Origin: Wenzhouxiangella sp042310355
GTDB taxonomy: Bacteria > Pseudomonadota > Gammaproteobacteria > Xanthomonadales > Wenzhouxiangellaceae
DNA: 64,000 bases
Direction: 5' to 3'
Assembly: GCF_042310355.1 (NCBI RefSeq)
Contig: NZ_JBHJMR010000004.1
Coordinates: 152,726 to 216,725 of the forward strand
Shown here: piece by piece, positions 9,785-18,533 of the stretch
Position numbering within the stretch: position 1 is the stretch's first letter
Layout of the letters: the number at the start of each line of letters is the position of its first letter
Notes under the pieces: generated by a model
Database searches by the model: none
What the model saw: only the letters and a program-made list of their open reading frames with translations
Told to the model about the DNA's origin: nothing
Made by a program: the position numbers and the translations under genes

Positions 9785-9806
9785 ACACCCAGAGAATCGT
9801 GGGTGT
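9785..9806. repeat. REP-like hairpin
   Basis: ACACCCA (9785-9791) pairs with TGGGTGT (9800-9806) around GAGAATCG. It is 25 bases from the previous hairpin in direct orientation, each preceded by TTGACGCTCGAT or TGACGCTCGAT. Confidence 0.75.
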
Positions 9807-10037
9807 CTCGTTTTTTTGCTTCCGGGGAGTTCGCCTTGTAGAAGCTACGACATCAGCCTGTCCCCTGGTTGCGCTCCCTCTGGGTCTACGATTGATCCGG
9901 ACGAGCCGGGCGTCCACCCGTGCACAAAGTCAGCCGTAGACGGCCAACTGATAACTCAATTCACCCGGTCACTGCCGCTCCGGCTTAAATCCCAGCAGTC
10001 TTAATAGCCCAGGCGCCTCCCTTCCGTTCAGTTCGCC

Positions 10038-10056
10038 GGGCAAATCGTGAGTGCCC
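10038..10056. repeat. Degenerate REP-like hairpin
   Basis: GGGCA (10038-10042) pairs with TGCCC (10052-10056) around AATCGTGAG. It ends a third, more diverged repeat tail (9900-10060), which contains CCCGTGCACAAAGTC like the other tails. The gap 9807-10099 holds nothing else that I can support. Confidence 0.6.
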
Positions 10057-10099
10057 TGGTTTTCCGCTGAGCAATACCAATTTCCATGGGATTATCCTA

Positions 10100-12388
10100 C
10101 TAGCTGCTCCCAGCCTTGCTTTTTTTCTCACTAGTGGCTTTCTCTATGGGTAGCTTATATAGATCGTCAATAAACTTCTTTGCGCCTGGATTATTTCTTA
10201 GACCGGCCTTCAAATTTTTTGACATTTTTTTTGCTGCCTTCGTTAACCCAGAATAGCGCAGATCTTCCTCGTGACGAATACCTAGCTTAATTTCTATTGG
10301 GATATCAGCACCATACTCATCGATAAGCTTAGCGAAATCTAGATCATTGTCATGCTCTGCCTTTATAAGCACGAGGAAAAAGATGGCCAGCGCATTTTCT
10401 CTATTCTTCTCGCCGTCTAGCAATTGGCTGGCTATCCATTCTGCATGTTTTGCAAAATCTGAGTAGCTATAGCAGCCTACGATTACATTCCGGAAAAACC
10501 CTAGCAAATGAATTCGGCTAAGCTTGGCGAGTGGCGTATCTACACCCCCATCGCAAATCTCAAAGTACAGCTTGGCTGAGTCTTGAATTACTTGCTTTAA
10601 TGACTCTCTTCGGCAATGGGACGGTGTCGTGTACGCGGCCTGAAGCATGTTTCCAAAATGGACCATCCGGTTAAACCGAAGCACTTCTCCCGGCAGTTCC
10701 ATGCAAGCCAAATCCCCAAGAACCTTTGGGCAATCTTTTAAGGAACCCACAAAAAAATACGCACTAGTTACGTTGGAATAAAAGAAGGCAGAATAATCTA
10801 ACTCTCTCTCACCCCGTCTCAGCCAAAGCCGTGCTTGAAAATATTCCGCAAATGTACGGTGACGGAAGGAGAGGGTGCCTGCCGCCCCTCGGTAGAGGAC
10901 CATGCACCTTTTACAAAGCTTGTCGACAACCTCCTCTGGTGAAACACCGGAGATGTCGCGTTCTGAAATATACTGGCGGAAAATATCTACCACTTCTGAT
11001 TCAGCTAGCTGAAAGGATCCTGACTCAAACATTCGCCCAGAAACCTCCTCGAGACCTTGAAACATGACCTGAGATTCTTTCTGGTGCAGAAGGCCTTTCT
11101 CAATCTCCCACCTCTCCAAGACCAAGCCAAAGTACCGCTCAAATAGATCTGGAACGGTCGCGGGCAACTCTTTTGACTGCTGATTCATAAGACTGCCAAG
11201 TAGGATGTAGGCAATCGGCGTTGAGTCAAAAGCCCGTATCAGATTGTTTGAGCTCAGATCTTGAATGACTCTTTCACTGATACTTGTGGCGTCCGCTATC
11301 TCTGTCAAGAAACTGATTGCACGCTTCCCGCGTAGAGCTTCTATTTCTAGGCGATCCATTTTACTGAATGTAGAATGCAGGGCCCCCGTATACCTATCTA
11401 CAGGCCTAGATGAAACCAACAGGCGCAAGCCTTCATTTTGGTGCACAGTCTGGAACGCGATCTCCAAAAGTTCGGATATCTGATCCTCGTCACCTCCGAC
11501 CTCATCAAGCCCATCAACCAAGACGTAAACCTCACAGCCCTCGTGCCGCAACTCCTTAGGCACTACTTCAGCTAACCAGTCTTCTGCAGTAGCTACAATA
11601 TCCACAAAGCCCTGGGCTGAGATCAGTATCGGGATCAACGAACCAGACGAAAACTCGTCATCATCAAGAAGAGATACAGCAAGTTTTCTCATGGCTTTTG
11701 ACTTGCCACCACCCATCTTTGCCTCGAATAGGCAGAGCCGATTTCGCTTTAGGTGCTTCTTCAGCCCGTTAATCGACCCGATCTCTTTTTCTTTTTTGTA
11801 AAATCCTGCCGAGTCCTCTGAGAGCAGGAAAATCTCGGGCTCAACATAGATTGAAGATAGACCCGGAACTAATTCGCTCGCCTTCTCCGCGACGTCAATT
11901 GTATGCCTGAGTTGATCAGCATAATTCTGCAGCCTAATCGGCACGTCATCGATTGCGCCGTTTAAGTGTTTCTCAACCAATGAGCACAGAGGGTCGATCG
12001 ATATAAATTTGACGTTAGAAGCATTGTGCTTGTCTCGAATTTTCTCCTGCGCATTTCTTGAAATATTTCCATTGCATACGACCCATACTGAGTTTAAGTA
12101 TCTTTCTTCTCCATCGATGAGCCTTCTTACTCTGCACTCTTCTATCTGTCGATCGACGTCAGCGTGCCCCTGACTTATCGACCCACACTTAACAACTACG
12201 CCAATCGATTCTTCTGACGCCAGATCAGAGTCAAATCGCTCTAGAACAAAGTCAGCGCCCATCTCGTCAATGCCATGCGTATAAATTACTCTCCGGACAT
12301 TCGGCATTGCACCGAACAGCCTGTGGAGCATCGGGTGAAACTGACGCACCTCATCTTTGAGGCCTTGAATCTGTTGTTTAAGCTTCAT
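10100..12388 (-). CDS. NACHT-domain STAND ATPase with nuclease-like N-terminus (probable antiphage defence)
   Basis: 762 residues. Residues about 30-150 resemble a PD-(D/E)xK-type region: an acidic residue in DEMGADFVLERF, then GVVVKCGSISQ with the Lys kept but Val where Gln/Glu is usual two residues before it. The NACHT core follows: Walker A-like EAKMGGGKSK near residue 228, Walker B VYVLVDGLDEVGG, then LRLLVSSRPVD. The C-terminal half is helical and has RHRTFAEYFQARL, typical of NACHT proteins. Bacterial NACHT/STAND proteins sense phage and trigger an effector; here the effector is presumably the N-terminal region. The gene is clearly lower in GC than its neighbours, stands alone, and starts at the ATG at 12388. 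Confidence 0.8.
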   Translation of the reverse strand: MKLKQQIQGLKDEVRQFHPMLHRLFGAMPNVRRVIYTHGIDEMGADFVLERFDSDLASEESIGVVVKCGSISQGHADVDRQIEECRVRRLIDGEERYLNSVWVVCNGNISRNAQEKIRDKHNASNVKFISIDPLCSLVEKHLNGAIDDVPIRLQNYADQLRHTIDVAEKASELVPGLSSIYVEPEIFLLSEDSAGFYKKEKEIGSINGLKKHLKRNRLCLFEAKMGGGKSKAMRKLAVSLLDDDEFSSGSLIPILISAQGFVDIVATAEDWLAEVVPKELRHEGCEVYVLVDGLDEVGGDEDQISELLEIAFQTVHQNEGLRLLVSSRPVDRYTGALHSTFSKMDRLEIEALRGKRAISFLTEIADATSISERVIQDLSSNNLIRAFDSTPIAYILLGSLMNQQSKELPATVPDLFERYFGLVLERWEIEKGLLHQKESQVMFQGLEEVSGRMFESGSFQLAESEVVDIFRQYISERDISGVSPEEVVDKLCKRCMVLYRGAAGTLSFRHRTFAEYFQARLWLRRGERELDYSAFFYSNVTSAYFFVGSLKDCPKVLGDLACMELPGEVLRFNRMVHFGNMLQAAYTTPSHCRRESLKQVIQDSAKLYFEICDGGVDTPLAKLSRIHLLGFFRNVIVGCYSYSDFAKHAEWIASQLLDGEKNRENALAIFFLVLIKAEHDNDLDFAKLIDEYGADIPIEIKLGIRHEEDLRYSGLTKAAKKMSKNLKAGLRNNPGAKKFIDDLYKLPIEKATSEKKSKAGSS

Positions 12389-12631
12389 GAGAGCCCTCCA
12401 CTCTTAACGCGCAGCCCCATCCTCTGAGTTCTCCCGGAAATATCTCAGGGGCTTTTGGGCAACAAGAGTAGAATCACCAACAACATCTGCTACGTCGCCG
12501 TTGCACGGTGATTCTAGAGTTATCCTACTGCCCACCTTTTAACAAAACTAGCTCAGAGGCATCACTGGGTCAAACCAGAGAGCTTGGAAAATAGTTCGCA
12601 ATCTTTGTTTGCGGTGTCTTAAATCAACGTG

Positions 12632-13792
12632 TCAGGAAACCAACGCCTCAATCGCTGGCAGATCTTTTCCCTCCACATACTCCAAAAACGCCCCACCGGC
12701 CGTCGAAATGTAATCAATCCGATCCGCTACATGAAACTTCTCGATCGCCGCGATGGTGTCCCCGCCGCCGGCGAGCGTGAAGCCCTTGCAGGCGGCCACG
12801 GCATGCGCGATGGCCTGCGTGCCGGAATGGAAGGCCTCGAACTCGAATACGCCTACCGGGCCGTTCCAAACCACGGTACCGGCCTGGCGAACGATGGCGG
12901 CGAGGTTGCCGGCGGTTTCGGGGCCGATGTCGAGGATCATTTCTTCCTTGTGGACGCGGCCGACGGATCTCAGCGTGGCGTGGGCGTCTTCGTGGAAGCG
13001 CTCGGCGGTGAGGACGTCAGTGGGTAGTGGGATTGCGGCGCCCTTTTCTTCGGCGCGCTTGATCAGGTCTTTGGCTGTGTCTACCAGGTCCTTTTCGTAG
13101 AGCGAGCCGCCGACGTCGTAGCCGGCAGCGACCAGGAAGGTGTTGGCGATGCCGCCGCCGACGATGAGCTGGTCGACCTTGTCGATCAGGGCTTCGAGCA
13201 CGGTGAGCTTGGACGAGACCTTGGCGCCGCCGACAATCGCGACCATGGGCCGCCCGGGCTTGGCCAGGGCTTTTTCCAGGGAGTCGACTTCGCGCGCCAG
13301 CAGGGGGCCGGCGCAGGCTACTTGTGAGTGCCGGATCACGCCTTCGGTGGAGGCCTGGGCGCGGTGGGCGGTGGCGAAGGCGTCGAAGACCAGGACGTCG
13401 GCCAGGGCGGCCATCTTTTTCGCCAGCGCGTCGTCGTTGGCTTTTTCGCCTTTCAGGAACCGGACGTTTTCGAGCAGGACGACCTGGCCCTTGTCGACTT
13501 CCACGCCGTCGATCCAGTCGCGCTTGAGTTCGACGGGCTGGCCGAGCATTTCGGTGAGCTTCTCGGCCACCGGGGCCAGGGTGAATTCCTCGTCGAACTT
13601 GCCCTCTTCCGGGCGGCCGAGGTGGGACATGACCATCACCGCCGCGCCGGCGTCGACGGCCTGCTTGATCGTGGGCAGGGCGGCTTCGATGCGGGCCGCG
13701 GAGGTGACCTGGCCGCCCCGGATGGGGACGTTGAGGTCGGCGCGGATGAGGACGCGTTTGCCTTGGAGATCGACCTGGTCGAGGGTTTTCAT
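12632..13792 (-). CDS. pgk: Phosphoglycerate kinase
   Basis: 386 residues, the normal bacterial length. It interconverts 1,3-bisphosphoglycerate plus ADP and 3-phosphoglycerate plus ATP in glycolysis. The N-terminal substrate site reads KRVLIRADLNVP, followed by VMVMSHLGRPEEG. The nucleotide side has GGAKVSSKLTVL, and the C-terminal phosphate loop is LAGGGDTIAAIEKF. It is the first of three carbon-metabolism genes on the minus strand (with gapA and tkt), separated from gapA by an inserted regulator gene and repeats. The gap 12389-12631 between it and the NACHT gene shows nothing I can support. Confidence 0.97.
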   Translation of the reverse strand: MKTLDQVDLQGKRVLIRADLNVPIRGGQVTSAARIEAALPTIKQAVDAGAAVMVMSHLGRPEEGKFDEEFTLAPVAEKLTEMLGQPVELKRDWIDGVEVDKGQVVLLENVRFLKGEKANDDALAKKMAALADVLVFDAFATAHRAQASTEGVIRHSQVACAGPLLAREVDSLEKALAKPGRPMVAIVGGAKVSSKLTVLEALIDKVDQLIVGGGIANTFLVAAGYDVGGSLYEKDLVDTAKDLIKRAEEKGAAIPLPTDVLTAERFHEDAHATLRSVGRVHKEEMILDIGPETAGNLAAIVRQAGTVVWNGPVGVFEFEAFHSGTQAIAHAVAACKGFTLAGGGDTIAAIEKFHVADRIDYISTAGGAFLEYVEGKDLPAIEALVS

Positions 13793-13988
13793 CTCTTGGT
13801 TTCCTGGTTGGCTGGTTTGCTTGTTGGCTGGTTGTTCAGTTTAGAGAGGGGTGGGGTTGGGCTCAAGGGGTGGCGGGGCTCGATTGGGCGGGTCGGGGCA
13901 GTTTCGGGTACATTTCGGGTTGGTGTCGTGTGCAATTTCGCGGCCCGAAGTGATGATGCAGCCACCTCGGAACCAAAGGAACTGCTTG

Positions 13989-14477
13989 ATGATTGTCCGA
14001 AAACTCAGACTCCGGAACGGCTGGTCGCAGGATCAGCTGGCCGAATTTGCCGGCGTGACGGTTCGCACTATTCAGCGGCTCGAGCGCGGGCACAAACCGA
14101 GTCTGGAGACGGCCAAGGCATTGGCGGCGGTATTCGAGGTGGACTGTACAACTTTCACTTTGGAGGACGACGACATGACTCGGAACGACGATCAATGCAC
14201 CGACACCAAGGACGAGCACCTCGAGCCGGAGGAAGCTGAAGCGCTCGAATATGCCCAGGGGATCAAGGACTTTTATAGCGGGGTGGCGTGCTTTTTGAGT
14301 CTCGCCATCATGTTCTTCACGTTCTTCGGCTTCAACGAACCCGTCCTGAACCTGGTCTTCGGTGGTATCGGACTCTGGCTTGTTATTCAGGGGCTGGTGG
14401 CCTTCGAGATCATTCGGCTGCCGTTCCAGGATCTGGAGCGGCGGCTGGCGGAGAAGAAGCTGGGGCGGAAGCTCTGA
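13989..14477 (+). CDS. XRE-family HTH regulator with C-terminal two-TM (2TM) domain
   Basis: 162 residues from the ATG at 13989, chosen because AAGGA lies 8-9 bases upstream and the product then begins exactly at the HTH (MIVRKLRLRNGWSQDQLAEF). Residues 1-60 are a Cro/C1-type helix-turn-helix, including VTVRTIQRLERGHKPSLETA. An acidic linker follows, then two hydrophobic segments (CFLSLAIMFFTFFGF and LVFGGIGLWLVIQGLVAF) and a basic amphipathic C-terminus. A membrane-tethered regulator is the simplest reading. A direct repeat TTTCGGG-TACA-TTTCGGG lies upstream at about 13908-13925 and could be an operator. The gene is inserted between pgk and gapA on the opposite strand. Confidence 0.8.
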   Translation: MIVRKLRLRNGWSQDQLAEFAGVTVRTIQRLERGHKPSLETAKALAAVFEVDCTTFTLEDDDMTRNDDQCTDTKDEHLEPEEAEALEYAQGIKDFYSGVACFLSLAIMFFTFFGFNEPVLNLVFGGIGLWLVIQGLVAFEIIRLPFQDLERRLAEKKLGRKL

Positions 14478-14485
14478 TTGGCTGG

Positions 14486-14775
14486 TTTTTTGGTTGTTTG
14501 GTTTTTTGGTGTTTTGGTTGGGGGCTTCGTGGGGTGTGTGGAGGTGTGGCTGCAGCACGTCAGTCGTGTCAGACGGGAGCTGATGCGTTACGGCTTCGCC
14601 TTCACGCATCCTACGTGTGCTTGCGGGGCGGGCAGAGGAAAAGGTCTGGCCGGGTGCCGGGGTTTTTGGGGTTTGGTTGGGGGCTTCGTGGGGTGTGTGG
14701 AGGTGTGGCCGCAGCGGGGCAGTCGCGCCAGGTGGGAGCTGATGCGTTACGGCTTTGCCTTCACGCATCCTACGA
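14486..14775 (+). repeat. Low-complexity TTGGT tract and two tandem copies of a repeat block
   Basis: A GGTTTTTTGGTTG-type tract (14486-14522) leads into a block containing GGGCTTCGTGGGGTGTGTGG and ending in GATGCGTTACGGCTTCGCC with ACGCATCCTACG. The block occurs at about 14514-14616 and again at 14680-14775. The spacer between them (GAAAAGGTCTGGCCGGGTG then CCGGGGTTTTTGG) is a decayed copy of the gapA terminator at 14933, so repeat and terminator were duplicated together. Confidence 0.7.
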
Positions 14776-14812
14776 GTGCTGGTGCTGCGGCTCTCCTTGG
14801 CGTGGCCGGTTT

Positions 14813-14899
14813 CGTAGGATGCGTGGAGCGGCAGCGCAACGCATCGGCTACCGGTGGGCTCGGCTGATGCGTTACGGCTTCGCCTTCACGCATCCTACG
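14813..14899. repeat. GATGCGT palindromic repeat
   Basis: The left arm CGTAGGATGCGTGGAGCGGC pairs with the right-arm CTTCACGCATCCTACG, with inner CAACGCATC and GATGCGTTACGG arms. The same element type is at 25943-26029. It is a well-known kind of intergenic palindrome in proteobacterial genomes. Confidence 0.8.
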
Positions 14900-14932
14900 T
14901 GTGACTGCGGGGCGGGCAGGGGTGGGTAGACG

Positions 14933-14962
14933 AAAAGGCCCGGCGGGGTGCCGGGCCTTTTT
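14933..14962 (-). terminator. Rho-independent terminator after gapA (bidirectional form)
   Basis: AAAAGGCCCGGC (14933-14944) pairs with GCCGGGCCTTTT (14950-14961) around a 5-base loop. It lies about 32 bases past the gapA stop and has T/A runs on both sides, so it could also serve the XRE gene. Confidence 0.85.
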
Positions 14963-14993
14963 GGGGGTCGGGGCTTGGCCCCGGGTGTCGGGC

Positions 14994-15998
14994 TCAGACC
15001 TTGGACAGGACCAGGGCGGTGTCGAGCATGCGGTTGGAGAAGCCCCACTCGTTGTCGTACCAGCTGAAGACCTTGACCAGGCGGCCGCTGGTTTTCGTCA
15101 GCGTGGCGTCGAAGATGGATGAGTGCGGGTTGTGGTTGAAGTCGCTGCTCACCAGGGGCTCGGTGTTGTAGGCGAGGATGCCGTTGAGCGCGCCGTCGCT
15201 GGATTTCTTGACCACGTCGTTGATCTCGTCGACCGAGGTGTCGCGGCTGGCGATGAAGCTCAGGTCGACGACCGAGACGTTGATGGTCGGCACGCGGATG
15301 GAGTAGCCGTCGAGCTTGCCGTCGAGTTCGGGCATGACCAGGCCGACGGCGGCGGCTGCACCGGTCTTGGTCGGGATCTGGTTGTGCGCGGCGGCGCGGG
15401 CGCGACGCGGGTCCTTGTGGTAGACGTCGGTCAGGACCTGGTCGTTGGTGTAGGCGTGAATCGTGGTCATCAGACCCTGTTCGATGCCGATGGCGTCGTG
15501 GATGGGCTTGACCAGCGGGGCCAGGCAGTTGGTGGTGCAGCTGGCATTCGAGGCGATGTCGTCGCCGGCCTTCAAGATGTCGTGGTTGACCCCGTAGACG
15601 ATGGTCGGCAGGTCCTTGCCGGCCGGGGCGGAGATCAGCACCTTGCGCGCACCACCCGTCAGGTGGGCCGAAGCCTTTTCCTTGCTCGCGAACAGCCCGG
15701 TGCACTCGAGCACCACGTCCACGCCCATCTCGCCCCAGGGCAGCTTGGCCGGATCGCGCTCGGCCAGGACACGGATCTTGTCGCCGTTGACGATCATGTG
15801 GTCGCCTTCGACCGAGACCTCGCCCGGGAACTTGCCGTGGGCGGTGTCGCGCTGGGTCAGCAGGGCGTTGGTTTCGGCGTCGGCCAGGTCGTTGATGGCG
15901 ACGATCTGGATTTCGCTGGTGCGATCGGCTTCGTAGAGCGCGCGCAGCACGTTGCGGCCGATGCGGCCGTAGCCGTTGATGGCAACCTTTATAGGCAT
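14994..15998 (-). CDS. gapA: Glyceraldehyde-3-phosphate dehydrogenase, type I
   Basis: 334 residues. It oxidises glyceraldehyde-3-phosphate to 1,3-bisphosphoglycerate with NAD in glycolysis. The Rossmann motif is VAINGYGRIGRNVLRAL, and the catalytic Cys and neighbours read SNASCTTNCLAP. The C-terminus has SWYDNEWGFSNRMLD, as in type I enzymes. The ATG at 15998 is chosen because GGAG sits 8 bases upstream; a TTG four codons earlier is less likely. A strong terminator lies immediately downstream. Confidence 0.97.
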   Translation of the reverse strand: MPIKVAINGYGRIGRNVLRALYEADRTSEIQIVAINDLADAETNALLTQRDTAHGKFPGEVSVEGDHMIVNGDKIRVLAERDPAKLPWGEMGVDVVLECTGLFASKEKASAHLTGGARKVLISAPAGKDLPTIVYGVNHDILKAGDDIASNASCTTNCLAPLVKPIHDAIGIEQGLMTTIHAYTNDQVLTDVYHKDPRRARAAAHNQIPTKTGAAAAVGLVMPELDGKLDGYSIRVPTINVSVVDLSFIASRDTSVDEINDVVKKSSDGALNGILAYNTEPLVSSDFNHNPHSSIFDATLTKTSGRLVKVFSWYDNEWGFSNRMLDTALVLSKV

Positions 15999-16078
15999 CT
16001 GAGTCTCCAAATTCGTTGGCTTTCAGGGATGTGAAGATTGTACTGCGAGCGGGCCGCGCGAACCACCGGAACCTGCCT

Positions 16079-16231
16079 AATGATCAATTTTCAAGCACCA
16101 AGTACCAAACAATTTTCAATTTGCAATGACCGAATGACGGAAACTCGCCTACCGTCGGCGACGCCCGGATGTCGTTTGGTCATTGGGTATTCAGTCCTTG
16201 TTTGTAAATTGGTGCTTGGTACTTGATCATT
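16079..16231. repeat. Large imperfect hairpin built from AAGCACC-type oligomers (MITE-like)
   Basis: AATGATCAA at 16079 is matched by TTGATCATT at 16223-16231, and CAAGCACCAAGTACCAAAC by GGTGCTTGGTACTTG near the right end. Weaker pairing continues inward through AATTTGCAATGACC. It fills most of the gap between tkt and gapA. No gene is visible in it. Confidence 0.75.
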
Positions 16232-16244
16232 CCGTCCGCGACGG

Positions 16245-18254
16245 TTACAGCACTTCGCGAACAGCAGCCACCACGCGCTCAGTCGTAAACCCGAACTCTT
16301 CGAACAGGTCCTCCGCCGGCGCGGACGCCCCGAAGGTATCCATGCCGATGACCTTGCCGTGCTGGCCGACGAAGGGCCACCAATAGTAGGTCACACCGGC
16401 TTCGATGGCCACGCGGGCGGTGACGTCGCTCGGCAGGACTGACTTCTGGTAGCTCTCGTCCTGCTCGAGGAAGCGGCCGGGGTTGGGCATGGAGACGACG
16501 CGGACTTGCTTGCCGTCGCCCGCCAGTTGCTCGGCGGCTTCCATGGCCAGGCCGACTTCCGAGCCGGTGGCGATGAGGATGGCATCAGGTTCGCCGCCTT
16601 CGGCTTCCTTGAGGATGTAGCCGCCCTTGGCGATCGCCTTGATCTGCTGCTCGTCCTTTTCCAGGTGCGGCAGGCCCTGGCGGGTGAGGATCAGGGCGGT
16701 GGGATCCTTGCGGCGCTTGAGGGCCTCGGCCCAGGCGGCGGCGGTTTCGACCTTGTCGGCCGGGCGCCAGACGTCCAGGTTGGGAATCATGCGCAGGCTG
16801 GTGGTGTGCTCGACCGGCTGGTGCGTGGGGCCGTCCTCGCCCAGGCCGATGGAATCGTGCGTGTAGACGTGGATGGCGCCGGTGGGGATCAGCGCGGACA
16901 TGCGCACGGCGTTGCGCGCGTAGTCGGAGAACACCAGGAAAGTGCCCGAGTAGGGAATGAAGCCGCCGTGCAGGTAGATGCCGTTGACGATGGCGGTCAT
17001 GCCGAACTCGCGCACGCCGTAGTAGATGTAGTTGCCATTGGCCGGGTCTTCGGTGACGTCGACGCTGCCCGACCAGTTGGTGTTGTTCGAGCCGGTCAGG
17101 TCGGCCGAGCCGCCGAGCAGCTCGGGCAGGTGCGGGCCAAATTCCTCCAGCGTGGCGCCGGAAGCCTTGCGGGTCGCCACCTTCTTGTCGTCGCCCTGCA
17201 TCTTCGCCAGGATCCTGTCGACCAGGCCGTCGAAGTCTTCGGGCAGCTCGCCTTTCATGCGCCGCTCGAACTCGGCGGCCTTCTCCGGGTGGGCGGCCTT
17301 GTAGGCTTCGAAGCGCTCGTTCCAATCCTTCTCGGCAGCGGCGCCGTTTTCGCGGGCGTCCCAGGCGCTCCGGATGTCGTCGGGGATCTCGAAGGGCGGA
17401 TGGTTCCAGCCCAGCTGCTCGCGTGCGGCGGCGATTTCATCCTCGCCCAGGGCCGCACCGTGCACGCCGGCGGTGCCGGCCTTGTTGGGGGCGCCGAAGC
17501 CGATTGTGGTCTTGCAGCAGATCAGCGTGGGCTTGTCGTGCACCGCGGTGGCGCGGTCGATCGCCGCCGAGACGGCCTCGGCGCTGTGGCCGTCGACGTC
17601 CTCGACCACGTGCCAGCCGTAGGCCTTGAAGCGTGCCGGGGTGTCGTCGTTGAACCAGCCGTCGGTATTGCCGTCGATGGAAATGTTGTTGTCGTCGTAG
17701 AACACGACCAGCTTGCCCAGCTCGAGCGTGCCGGCCAGGGAGCAGGCCTCGTGCGAGATGCCTTCCATCAGGCAGCCGTCGCCGGCGAACACCCAGGTGT
17801 GGTGGTCGACGGTGGTGTGCTCGTCGGTGTTGAAGCGCGCGGCCAGCATTTTCTCGGCCAGGGCCATGCCGACCCCGTTGGCCAGGCCCTGCCCCAGCGG
17901 GCCGGTGGTGGTCTCCACGCCCGGGGCGTCCTTGCGCTCGGGGTGGCCCGGCGTCATCGAGTGCAGCTGGCGGAAGTTCTTGAGCTCTTCCATCGGCAGG
18001 TCGTAGCCGGTCAGGTGCAGCACGCTGTAGAGCAGCATCGAGCCGTGGCCGTTGGAGACGACGAAGCGGTCGCGGTCGAACCAGTCCGGATTGGCCGGGT
18101 TGTGCTTGTGGTGGTCGCGGAAGAGGACTTCGACGATGTCGGCCATGCCCATGGGCATGCCGGGGTGGCCTGAGTTGGCGCGCTCGACGGCGTCCATGGA
18201 AAGGGCTCGCACGGCGTTGGCGAGCTGGCGACGATCCTGGGTGGGCTGGGTCAT
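16245..18254 (-). CDS. tkt: Transketolase
   Basis: 669 residues from the ATG at 18254, which gives the usual N-terminus MTQPTQDRRQLANAVRALSM; longer frames would add unrelated sequence. It moves two-carbon ketol units in the pentose phosphate pathway using thiamine diphosphate. Visible motifs are SGHPGMPMGMADI, the ThDP motif GDGCLMEGISHEA with a downstream DDNNIS, and the pyrimidine-domain segment GVREFGMTAIVNGI. No strong Shine-Dalgarno is seen before the start. It lies with gapA and pgk on the same strand, but a hairpin repeat separates it from gapA. Confidence 0.96.
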   Translation of the reverse strand: MTQPTQDRRQLANAVRALSMDAVERANSGHPGMPMGMADIVEVLFRDHHKHNPANPDWFDRDRFVVSNGHGSMLLYSVLHLTGYDLPMEELKNFRQLHSMTPGHPERKDAPGVETTTGPLGQGLANGVGMALAEKMLAARFNTDEHTTVDHHTWVFAGDGCLMEGISHEACSLAGTLELGKLVVFYDDNNISIDGNTDGWFNDDTPARFKAYGWHVVEDVDGHSAEAVSAAIDRATAVHDKPTLICCKTTIGFGAPNKAGTAGVHGAALGEDEIAAAREQLGWNHPPFEIPDDIRSAWDARENGAAAEKDWNERFEAYKAAHPEKAAEFERRMKGELPEDFDGLVDRILAKMQGDDKKVATRKASGATLEEFGPHLPELLGGSADLTGSNNTNWSGSVDVTEDPANGNYIYYGVREFGMTAIVNGIYLHGGFIPYSGTFLVFSDYARNAVRMSALIPTGAIHVYTHDSIGLGEDGPTHQPVEHTTSLRMIPNLDVWRPADKVETAAAWAEALKRRKDPTALILTRQGLPHLEKDEQQIKAIAKGGYILKEAEGGEPDAILIATGSEVGLAMEAAEQLAGDGKQVRVVSMPNPGRFLEQDESYQKSVLPSDVTARVAIEAGVTYYWWPFVGQHGKVIGMDTFGASAPAEDLFEEFGFTTERVVAAVREVL

Positions 18255-18533
18255 GAAAATCTGCTGCCTGCTTGTAAAGTCGGCGGGAAAGCCGCACATT
18301 TTAGCGTCCCTGGCGGCCGGCCGGGCAAGTAACCGGCAACCGCCGCTTTCGGGGCCGGTCAGGCCGAACGGATCACCAGAGACAATCCCGTTAATATCCG
18401 GCACTTGCGTGTTTTTTTGCGAGTGCATCCTGCACAAAGCTCTGATACACTGCAAACTAGGAAAAACTTTATTGGACCAGCGACGTCAAAGTGGGGGCAG
18501 TCTGGTACTTTTTTGACATTGGGTTCGAGGGAA

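Noticed and set aside
16506..18173. 555-codon frame antisense to tkt
   Set aside because: It is a shadow of a highly conserved transketolase gene in GC-rich DNA; no motif or start signal supports it.
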